Origin: Gammaproteobacteria bacterium
GTDB taxonomy: Bacteria; Pseudomonadota; Gammaproteobacteria; Pseudomonadales; Oleiphilaceae
DNA: 6,834 nt
NCBI GenBank assembly: GCA_003695085.1
Contig: RFIV01000356.1
Span: 1-6,834 of the forward strand
Reading direction: 5' to 3'
Shown piece by piece: positions 1-5,904 of the stretch. The position numbers were made by a program, and so were the translations under genes. Under the pieces are notes generated by a model. That model had not been told where the DNA came from and searched no databases. It saw only the letters and a list, made by a program, of their open reading frames with translations. How positions within the stretch are numbered: position 1 is the stretch's first letter; each line of letters starts with the position of its first letter.

Positions 1-345
1 CGCTACGAGCTGCACCGTGTCTGGGTGGTGGAAGGCAAGTTGCGGGAGGGACTGGATCACCTGTACCACACCCGCCGCATGTACTTTGACGAAGACAGTT
101 GGCAGATGGTTCTTTCCGAGGAGTATGATGAGGACGGCCAACTCTGGCGCGTTTCAGAGGCCCACCTGATCAACTACTACGAAGTGCCGGTGCCCTGGAC
201 CACGCTGGAAACCACCTATGACCTCAAGAACGGTCGCTATTTCGTAGATGGCCTGGACAATGATCAGCCTGTTCGCGACTTCAGCCCGAACCTGAGCACG
301 CGCGACTTTTCGACATCTGCCGTTCGCCGCGCAGCCAGGCGCTAA
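1..345 (+). CDS. DUF1329 domain protein, C-terminal part (5' truncated by window)
   Basis: The frame is open from base 1 and ends with TAA at 343-345, giving the last 114 residues of a longer protein. The fragment carries features typical of the C-terminus of DUF1329 proteins (LolA/LolB-like fold, often labelled outer-membrane lipoprotein-sorting protein): an RRMYFDEDSW stretch near fragment residues 25-34, YDEDGQLWRV at 42-51, YDLKNGRY at 73-80, and an Arg-rich end (RRAARR). Full-length family members are about 450 residues with a signal peptide, so roughly three quarters of the protein lies to the left of the window. These proteins are exported and often sit beside DUF1302 outer-membrane proteins and RND-type transporters, but the biochemical role is not established. 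The gene ends 32 bp before a strong hairpin terminator, so it is the last gene of its transcript. The family call is by recognition of conserved motifs; the start cannot be seen. Confidence 0.85.
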   Translation, partial: RYELHRVWVVEGKLREGLDHLYHTRRMYFDEDSWQMVLSEEYDEDGQLWRVSEAHLINYYEVPVPWTTLETTYDLKNGRYFVDGLDNDQPVRDFSPNLSTRDFSTSAVRRAARR

Positions 346-377
346 TACTGAGCGGCCCGAAGAAGCATACGTTCAGT

Positions 378-410
378 AAAAAAACCCGGAGCTCAAACTC
401 CGGGTTTTTT
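378..410. terminator. Bidirectional rho-independent terminator between DUF1329 gene and htpG
   Basis: ACCCGGAG (384-391) and CTCCGGGT (398-405) form a perfect stem with a 6-nt loop. It is flanked by seven A on the left (378-384) and six T on the right (405-410). On + this is a GC stem followed by a U-tract. Read on -, the A-run becomes the U-tract, so the element can end both the DUF1329 transcript and the htpG transcript. It lies 12 bp past the htpG stop codon. Confidence 0.93.
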
Positions 411-421
411 GTTGCTGCACA

Positions 422-2329
422 TCAGTGTTCTGCCAACTCCAGCAAGAGGTTGTTCAGGCGACTGACAAACCCGGCCGGGTCTTTCAGGTGCTCCCCGCCT
501 GCCAAGCGAGCCTGATCAAACAATACACGCGCCAGGGACTCGAAGCGCCCTTCATCCTGCTCAGCCTCCAGGCGCTTGACCAGGGCATGATCCGGGTTGA
601 TCTCGAATACGGGTTTGGCGTCCGGCAGCGTCTGCCCCGAGGCTTCCAGGATGCGCTTCATCTGGATGCCCATGTCATGTTCGGACAGGACCAGGCAGGC
701 TGGCGAATCCGTCAAGCGATGGGTGACGCGCACGTCCTCCACTTCGTTTTCAAGTACGGCCTTGATGCGCTTGATCAGCGGTTCAGCCGCTTTCTCCTGC
801 TCTTCGTGCTGCTTTTTCTCTTCCTCGTCCTCAAGGCCTGACAGATCAAGATCACCCTTTGTGATGTCCACAAACTGCTTGCCGTCGTACTCGGTCAGAT
901 GGCTCATCAGCCACTCATCAATACGGCCGTGGAGCAGCAGCACTTCCACACCCTTCTTGCGGAAAACCTCCAGGTGCGGGCTGTTTCGCAGGGCTTCCCA
1001 GCTTTCGCCAACCAGGTAATAGATCTTCTGCTGCCCCTCCTTCATGCGACTGATGTAATCGCCGAGGCTCTGATCTTCATCTGCCGACTGGGAGACTGTC
1101 GTCGTGAAACGCAGCAGCTTGGCAATCTTCTCGCGGTTGGCGTAATCTTCTGCAGGCCCTTCCTTCATCACCTGTCCGAAAGTCTTCCAGAAGGTCTGAT
1201 ATTTTTCGGCATCTTCCTTCGCCAGCTTGCTCAGCATGTCAAGCACACGCTTGGTCAGCGCCGACTTGATGCTGCGCACGGCCTGACTGTCCTGCAGGAT
1301 TTCACGTGAGACATTCAGTGGCAGATCCGCCGAATCGAGGACGCCCTTGACGAAGCGAAGATACAGCGGCAGGAACTGCTCGGCATCATCCATGATGAAT
1401 ACACGTTTGATGTAGAGCTTGAGTCCACGCGGCGCTTCACGGTTGTACAGATCAAAGGGCGCGTGAGAAGGAATGTACAGAAGGCTGGTGTACTCGTGCT
1501 TGCCCTCAACCTTGTTGTGGGACCTGTACAGCGGATCCTGCCAGTCATGCGCAATATGCTTGTAGAACTCCTTGTACTCTTCTTCCTTGATTTCGTTGCG
1601 CGGCAAGGTCCAGAGTGCCTTGGCCGCATTCACGACTTCCCACTCGGTGCCCGCCTCCTTCTTGTCGTCCTCGCCTTCCGCCTCCTTGGGCATCTCCACC
1701 GGGAAGGCAATATGATCCGAGTAGGTCTTGATGAGGCTGCGCAGTTTCCAGCCGTCCAGGTACTCACTGGCATCCGGCTTCAGGTGAAGCACAACACGAG
1801 TGCCTCGTTCAGCCTTTTCATACGGCTCTACCGAAAATTCGCCCTCCCCGCGAGACTGCCAATGTACGCCTGCCGAAGCGGGCTCCCCGGCCTTGCGCGA
1901 ATAGACCTCCACTTCGTCGGCAACAATGAAGGCGGAGTAGAATCCTACACCAAACTGACCAATGAGATTCGCATCCTTTTGCTTGTCTCCTGAAAGCTGC
2001 TTCAGAAACTCTGCCGTACCGGACTTGGCGATTGTGCCGAGATGGGCCACGACGTCGTCCCGGTTCATGCCGATTCCGTTATCCTCAACCGTCAGGGTAC
2101 GGGCATCCTTGTCAAAGCTGAGCCGGATTTTCAGTTCGCCATCGTTTTCATACAGATCGTTTTTCGACAAGGCTTCGAAGCGCAATTTGTCCAGCGCATC
2201 GGAAGCGTTCGACACCAGCTCTCGCAGAAAAATATCGCGATTGCTGTACAACGAGTGGATCATCAGGTGCAAGAGTTGTTTGACTTCCGTCTGGAAGCCG
2301 AGCGTTTCTTTCTGAGTCTCTGCGGTCAT
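422..2329 (-). CDS. htpG: HtpG, bacterial Hsp90 molecular chaperone
   Basis: A 635-residue protein, close to the 624 of the E. coli protein. It is a cytosolic, ATP-driven homodimeric chaperone that remodels client proteins and works with DnaK under heat and other stress. The N-terminal GHKL ATPase domain (about residues 1-220) has the conserved [15 protein letters not shown] segment with the catalytic Glu37 and Mg/ATP-binding Asn41, nucleotide-contacting Asp83 in DNGIGM (83-88), the lid start GTIAKSGT (98-105), and the [11 protein letters not shown] glycine motif (124-134). The middle client-binding domain and a C-terminal dimerisation domain follow; there is no MEEVD tail, as expected for bacteria. 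The ATG at 2329 has GGAG 7 nt upstream (2337-2340 on the reverse strand). Transcription very probably comes from the sigma-32 site at 2371-2396 and stops at the hairpin at 378-410. It is a single-gene unit, divergent from the lipase gene. Nothing appears truncated or altered. Confidence 0.98.
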
Positions 2330-2370
2330 TCACCTGCTCCGATAGGTTTGTTTCCAGTCATCGCCCAGAA

Positions 2371-2396
2371 ATGGGGGCCACCGGTGAAATTTCAAG
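2371..2396 (-). promoter_or_regulatory. Sigma-32 heat-shock promoter of htpG
   Basis: Reading the reverse strand, CTTGAA (2396-2391) is followed after 14 nt by CCCCAT (2376-2371) and then TT. This matches the RpoH consensus CTTGAA-N13-17-CCCCAT-T at every core position. The predicted transcript start is near 2364, giving a leader of about 35 nt before the htpG ATG at 2329. No comparable sigma-70 promoter is obvious here, so htpG is predicted to be mainly heat-shock controlled. Confidence 0.9.
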
Positions 2397-2496
2397 GCAA
2401 CGGGCGACTCACACGGATGGGTGAGTGAAAAAAAACGCGCCACCATTCATTATGTGTACTGATGTACCAATTACAAACACAACAAAGGACTTCATC

Positions 2497-3480
2497 ATGC
2501 GCAACCTCATCCTGGCCCTGTCTCTGGGGCTGCTCGCTGCGGCAACGGCGCACGCCGGCAACAGTTACACACAAACCCGGTACCCCATCGTGCTGGTACA
2601 CGGGATCATGGGCTGGGACAGCCTGCTCGGTACCATCGAGCACTTCTACCGGATTGAATATGAACTGGAGCGCTCGGGCGCAACCGTATTCCCGGCGCGT
2701 ATAGCCTTCCTCAACAGCAACGAATACCGGGCGGATCAACTGGTGCGCTATATCAACGCTCTGGGGCAGTACAAGGTAAATATCTTCGCGCACAGCCAGG
2801 GCGCGCCCACTGCTCGCTGGGCCGCCCGCATGATTCCGGAAAAAATCGCCTCCATCACCAGTATCCATGGCGCCAACAAGGGTTCACACGTGGCGGACAC
2901 CTTTCAGGAAGCCTTCCGCGACGGCACGCTTCAGGGCGCACTGCTCAATGTGCTGGGCAATACCGTCGGGCACCTGGTCACCCTGCTGGACATCAAATCT
3001 GCGAACGATCTGAACTGCTGGCTCAAGGGCCGGTGCGACCAGAATACGCTGGCAGCCATCAACACGAACACCCATGAAGACATGCGGCGCCAAAACGCCC
3101 TGCTTGACTGGCAAGGCATTGATCCCGACGGCTGTGGTACGGGTTCCGAAGACTTGTGGCTCTGGGGGCATCCCATCAAGGCATTTTCCTGGATCGGCAA
3201 TGATCCGACGACCACGAATTTCAAGTGGTATCACATCTTCAACCCGAATAGGGTGCTCAATGAAGCTGAGGATGCCTTTCTGGGCTTTACCAGTTCGTTC
3301 ACGAATCTGCCCAACGACGGACTGATTGATGTATGTTCGCAAAAGTTTGGCCGGGTGCTGGCCACCTATCCGCTTAACCATTTCGATGCAGTCAATCACA
3401 TCTTCGGCAAGACCGGGGGCATCAGCGTGCCGGCGATCTATCGCGCGCACGCCAACCGCCTGAAACAAATGGGGCTTTGA
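2497..3480 (+). CDS. Secreted triacylglycerol lipase, foldase-dependent family I.1/I.2 type
   Basis: A 327-residue alpha/beta-hydrolase that hydrolyses acylglycerol esters outside the cell. Start: the ATG at 2497 has AAAGGA (2484-2489) 7 nt upstream and begins a clean Sec signal peptide (MRN, a Leu/Ala core, then AHA with cleavage after residue 20). A GTG at 2425 would put that signal inside the protein. The mature chain opens with YPIVLVHGIMG (29-39), the oxyanion-hole HG region. The nucleophile is Ser100 in AHSQG. By alignment from memory with Pseudomonas aeruginosa LipA, the catalytic Asp is Asp274 in NDGLID, the His is His295 in NHFDAVNH, and Asp297 is a likely calcium ligand. The ending AIYRAHANRLKQMGL is typical of the family. 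Cysteines are at 174, 180, 213 and 280. The foldase gene starts 2 nt after the stop, so the two are co-transcribed and probably translationally coupled. Export is expected through Sec and then a type II system not present here. No clear lip promoter was found in 2401-2496. Confidence 0.95.
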   Translation: MRNLILALSLGLLAAATAHAGNSYTQTRYPIVLVHGIMGWDSLLGTIEHFYRIEYELERSGATVFPARIAFLNSNEYRADQLVRYINALGQYKVNIFAHSQGAPTARWAARMIPEKIASITSIHGANKGSHVADTFQEAFRDGTLQGALLNVLGNTVGHLVTLLDIKSANDLNCWLKGRCDQNTLAAINTNTHEDMRRQNALLDWQGIDPDGCGTGSEDLWLWGHPIKAFSWIGNDPTTTNFKWYHIFNPNRVLNEAEDAFLGFTSSFTNLPNDGLIDVCSQKFGRVLATYPLNHFDAVNHIFGKTGGISVPAIYRAHANRLKQMGL

Positions 3481-3482
3481 TC

Positions 3483-4565
3483 ATGAACCGGAGCGTGATG
3501 TACCGGATCATCGTGGGTGGGGGCCTGGTACTCACTCTCGCACTAGCACTCTCGGTTGCGGATAGCTTCACCCCTGAAGCGGCACTCATTGTCGAGGCCG
3601 GGGAAACTCCGGATGCCAGGGCACCTGATTCTTCAGCACCCCATGTAGCGCCCCAACCCGATAGCGCGAGCCGCGTCGGCAGACCCCGTCATCACGTTCA
3701 GGCCAGCGTGTCGGAAACGGATTTCCGGCCGCCCTCTCTTGCCGGAACAGCAGAAGACGGCCAACTTGAGCTGGATACGGCAGGCAGGCTGAAGCGAAGT
3801 CTGGCGTTGCGTGACCGGCTGGACTATTGGCTGAGCGCCCTCCACGAGCTCCCGGAAAGTGATATCCGGTTACGGCTCGAAGAGGAGGCGCGACGCCTGG
3901 GCGGCGAACGGGCCGCTGAAGATATGCGCCAGCTGCTTGATGCGTATCTGGCCTATCTCAGGGCGGCCGATTCTGTACCCGCCGCCCCCTTGAATGCAGG
4001 CCAGTCACCGTCCGAGGCGCTGCAAGCGCTGGAAACCAGTTTCGAGGCGTTGCAGGCGCTGCGCATCGACTACCTGGGAGAAGAAACCGCACAGGCCTTT
4101 TTCGGTGAAGAAGAAGCCTATGGCCGCTATACCCTGGATGTCCTCAGGGCAGAGTCGGACAGGGCGCTCTCCACAAGCGAGCGGGCGCAACGAAAACAGG
4201 TGGCACTTGCGCAATTGCCTGACAAGATGCGTGCACGTATACAAGCGCAGGCACAGGAAGAAAACCGGCTCGAACAGGGACTCGAGGCCATGCAGGCAGC
4301 TCACAATACCGACGAACTGGATCGTCAACTGGCAGAAGCCGGCTACACCCCGGCACAACGCCAAACCGCCATTGCCGCCTGGCAACTGGAACGCGAGTTC
4401 GACGCGGCCTATGCGCGTTACCGTGAAGCCATCCGGCAGACGTCCGGTCCGGGCCTGTCAGCAACCGATCAGCAGGCGGCACTTGAGCAACTGCGCCAGA
4501 CCTACTTCGATTCACCTCAGTTACGCGAGTGGGCGCGTCTGCGTGACCGGATCAATCAGGGATGA
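3483..4565 (+). CDS. Lipase-specific foldase (Lif-type lipase chaperone), membrane anchored
   Basis: A 360-residue steric chaperone that folds the upstream lipase in the periplasm. The start chosen is the ATG at 3483; a TTG two codons earlier (3477) would overlap the lipase stop. GGGG at 3471-3474 is a modest ribosome site, consistent with translational coupling to the lipase. Residues 1-7 are short and polar with Arg. Residues about 8-26 form one membrane helix anchoring the protein in the inner membrane, followed by an Ala/Pro-rich linker (about 28-80). The conserved region starts with FRPPSLAGT (81-89), DG (92-93) and LDTAGRL (97-103), and reaches the foldase signature as RDRLDYWLSALHE (110-122). 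The rest is almost wholly helical and rich in Glu, Gln, Ala and Arg, like the extended helical arm and second mini-domain of known Lif proteins. The signature differs from RxxFDY(F/C)LSAxxE at two aromatic positions (Leu113, Trp116). Length is near the family's usual 340. The 3' end overlaps the convergent oxidoreductase gene by 14 bp. Confidence 0.94.
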   Translation: MNRSVMYRIIVGGGLVLTLALALSVADSFTPEAALIVEAGETPDARAPDSSAPHVAPQPDSASRVGRPRHHVQASVSETDFRPPSLAGTAEDGQLELDTAGRLKRSLALRDRLDYWLSALHELPESDIRLRLEEEARRLGGERAAEDMRQLLDAYLAYLRAADSVPAAPLNAGQSPSEALQALETSFEALQALRIDYLGEETAQAFFGEEEAYGRYTLDVLRAESDRALSTSERAQRKQVALAQLPDKMRARIQAQAQEENRLEQGLEAMQAAHNTDELDRQLAEAGYTPAQRQTAIAAWQLEREFDAAYARYREAIRQTSGPGLSATDQQAALEQLRQTYFDSPQLREWARLRDRINQG

Positions 4566-5529
4566 GGACGGCTTTACCCGCAAGCTGGCGGTGTTCCATC
4601 GCGGCAAACGCCCGCTGCCAATCGCTCATCGCAAAACGTTGAACGGGCGCCGGCGTCAGGCGTCCCGCTTCCAGCATTTTGCCCAGCTCAATGAAGTTCT
4701 GCAGGTTGCCTTGCGGATCTTTCAGGGTATAGGCCCCCCAGTAAACCCCACACACATCACACCCCTTGAGCAGCGGCAAATTGGCGGGCAACTGAGGGAT
4801 GGTACCACTGGCAAAGCCTATGATCAGAAGGCGCCCCTCCCAGGCCATGCAGCGCAACGCCTGCTCAGTCAACTCGCCCCCGACCGGGTCATAGGCCACA
4901 TCAACCCCCTGCCCCTTGGTCAGAGCCTTGACGGCGTCCTTGAGCGGGGCCTCCATGTAGTTGATGGCATGAGTCGCGCCTGCCTTGCGTGCGGCGTCCA
5001 GCTTGGTTTCTGAACTGGCAGCGGCAATGACCTCGGCACCCAGCGCCGCACCGATATTGACGGCTGCCAGGCCGACGCCCCCACCAGCGCCCAGCACCAG
5101 CAAGCGCTGGCCTGCCTTCAGACGGCCGCGCTGCACCAGTGCATGCCAGGACGTACCGTAAGTCATCGGGAATCCAGCTGCTTCAACCAGATCCATGCCC
5201 TCGGGCACCGGCATGAGGTTGGTTTCATTCACGACGACCTCTTCGGCAAAGGCACCCACTCCGGTCAGCCCCATCACCCGGTCCCCCGGACGAAAGCGCG
5301 TCACCTTGTCTCCCACCTCCAGCACTTCACCGGCCACCTCTCCACCGGGCGTGAACGGCAATCCCGGCCTGAACTGGTACTGCCCCCGGATAATCAGCGT
5401 ATCGGGAAAATTCAGCCCCGCCGCCGCCACACGAATCCGTACACCGTTTCCCCGGGCAGGTGCCGACGCAACCTCCTCTATCGCCAGTTTCTCTGGCCCA
5501 CCCAACTCTTTGCAACGCAAGGCTTTCAT
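4552..5529 (-). CDS. Zinc-free MDR family oxidoreductase, NADPH:quinone oxidoreductase-like
   Basis: A 325-residue medium-chain dehydrogenase/reductase of the quinone-oxidoreductase branch, predicted to be cytosolic and to transfer hydride from NADPH to a quinone or enone-like acceptor. The N-terminal GroES-like domain contains LNFPDTLI (39-46), PGGEVAG (61-67) and PGDRV (81-85). The TYGTSWHAL segment (123-131) leads into the Rossmann fold, with the nucleotide loop LGAGGGVG (146-153). The usual catalytic-zinc ligands and structural cysteine cluster of alcohol dehydrogenases are absent, which points to the zinc-free class. The true substrate is unknown. Start: family members usually begin MKA, supporting 5529. 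An in-frame ATG at 5535 is equally possible, and GAG at 5540-5542 lies 4 nt from it and 10 nt from 5529. The frame stays open to 5580, but that extension has no homology-like sequence. An inverted repeat at 5548-5560 may be an operator. The gene is monocistronic as seen and converges with the foldase gene. Confidence 0.92.
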   Translation of the reverse strand: MKALRCKELGGPEKLAIEEVASAPARGNGVRIRVAAAGLNFPDTLIIRGQYQFRPGLPFTPGGEVAGEVLEVGDKVTRFRPGDRVMGLTGVGAFAEEVVVNETNLMPVPEGMDLVEAAGFPMTYGTSWHALVQRGRLKAGQRLLVLGAGGGVGLAAVNIGAALGAEVIAAASSETKLDAARKAGATHAINYMEAPLKDAVKALTKGQGVDVAYDPVGGELTEQALRCMAWEGRLLIIGFASGTIPQLPANLPLLKGCDVCGVYWGAYTLKDPQGNLQNFIELGKMLEAGRLTPAPVQRFAMSDWQRAFAAMEHRQLAGKAVLIPD

Positions 5530-5547
5530 AGACATTATTCTCGTTAT

Positions 5548-5560
5548 TGACCAGCGGTCA
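5548..5560. promoter_or_regulatory. Inverted-repeat operator candidate upstream of the oxidoreductase gene
   Basis: TGACC (5548-5552) and GGTCA (5556-5560) are perfect inverted half-sites around AGC, 19-31 nt upstream of the ATG at 5529. A symmetric 13-bp site near a start codon suits a dimeric repressor, for example of the TetR family; the regulator's identity is inferred only from the site's form. On the reverse strand it lies immediately after the weak -10 candidate TTAAAT, so it would cover the transcript start. Confidence 0.45.
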
Positions 5561-5588
5561 TTTAACCACGTGAGGGACACAGCGTAAA
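5560..5588 (-). promoter_or_regulatory. Weak sigma-70-like promoter candidate for the oxidoreductase gene
   Basis: On the reverse strand TTTACG (5588-5583) is followed after 17 nt by TTAAAT (5565-5560). Each hexamer matches four of six consensus bases. Spacing is ideal and the position gives a transcript start near 5553, inside the inverted repeat at 5548-5560. The match alone is weak; the placement relative to the operator candidate is the main support. Confidence 0.3.
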
Positions 5589-5690
5589 GCTGTCACGCTC
5601 AGAGGAGGAGATGACATCCAAAAACATTAGGGCGGTCTGTACGCCACCAAGGGAGAATCAACGGTTTTGCAGAATGCGTGGGAAACGGAA

Positions 5691-5726
5691 CAAAAAGAAA
5701 GTCAGCCCAACTAATTCAATGTCGGG
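5691..5726 (-). terminator. Possible terminator after tRNA-Val
   Basis: On the reverse strand CCCGAC (5726-5721) can pair with GTTGGG (5711-5706), one pair being G-U, around a 9-nt loop. After five bases comes the T-rich run TTTCTTTTTG (5700-5691). It begins 30 nt past the CCA end of the tRNA. The short stem and the gap before the T-run make it a moderate candidate only. Confidence 0.4.
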
Positions 5727-5756
5727 ATTCTTCAGGCGGAAGAGGTAAAGAGGAGG

Positions 5757-5833
<77 letters not shown>

Positions 5834-5843
5834 ACATTCAGAA

Positions 5844-5860
5844 TGACGCGAAGCGCGTCA
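5844..5860. repeat. Perfect 7-bp hairpin just upstream of tRNA-Val
   Basis: TGACGCG (5844-5850) and CGCGTCA (5854-5860) are perfect inverted copies around AAG. On the tRNA strand the hairpin would lie in the precursor leader, 10 nt before the mature 5' end at 5833. It has no T-run after it, so a terminator role is unlikely. A role in tRNA leader folding or processing is possible but unproven. Confidence 0.7.
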
Positions 5861-5861
5861 G

Positions 5862-5893
5862 CGGGTGCGTACTCTATCAAAGAGCCGCACCCG
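5862..5893. repeat. Two-tier inverted repeat downstream of moeA
   Basis: CGGGTGCG (5862-5869) pairs with CGCACCCG (5886-5893). Inside it, CTCT (5872-5875) pairs with AGAG (5881-5884) around a 5-nt loop, giving a 12-bp interrupted stem. It begins 11 nt after the moeA stop on the reverse strand. It could protect or end the moeA transcript, though no T-run follows on that strand. It also overlaps the tRNA promoter candidate at 5871-5899. Confidence 0.7.
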
Positions 5894-5899
5894 GTTCAA
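5871..5899 (-). promoter_or_regulatory. Candidate promoter for tRNA-Val
   Basis: On the reverse strand TTGAAC (5899-5894) is followed after 17 nt by TAGAGT (5876-5871); each matches four of six sigma-70 consensus bases. A GC-rich stretch (ACGCACCC) follows the -10, as is common at stringently controlled stable-RNA promoters. The transcript would start near 5864, giving a leader of about 30 nt. Because the site coincides with an inverted repeat, the match could be incidental. Confidence 0.35.
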
Positions 5900-5904
5900 C
5901 CCTT

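Noticed and set aside
425..2315. Several long open frames on + opposite htpG (for example 1463-1993 and 1962-2315)
   Set aside because: They lie antisense to a full-length, well-conserved htpG and show no recognisable domain; they reflect codon bias of the real gene.
2425..2496. GTG start at 2425 adding 24 residues to the lipase
   Set aside because: It would bury the Sec signal peptide inside the protein, while ATG 2497 has a well-spaced AAAGGA and starts directly with the signal sequence.
2401..2496. A sigma-70 or sigma-54 promoter for the lipase gene
   Set aside because: No -35/-10 pair with acceptable matches and spacing, and no TGGC-N-TTGC type site, was found; the promoter could be activator dependent, but nothing specific can be supported.
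3477..3482. TTG start at 3477 for the foldase
   Set aside because: It adds only two residues, is a rare start codon and overlaps the lipase stop; ATG 3483 follows a plausible site (3471-3474).
3994..5013. 339-residue frame on + spanning the foldase and oxidoreductase 3' ends
   Set aside because: It is out of frame with the foldase and antisense to the oxidoreductase, both of which have clear family motifs. Its Arg/Pro-rich start is typical of a shadow frame.
5530..5580. N-terminal extension of the oxidoreductase to 5580
   Set aside because: The added residues do not resemble the family N-terminus, run through the operator and promoter candidates, and MKA at 5529 matches the usual start.
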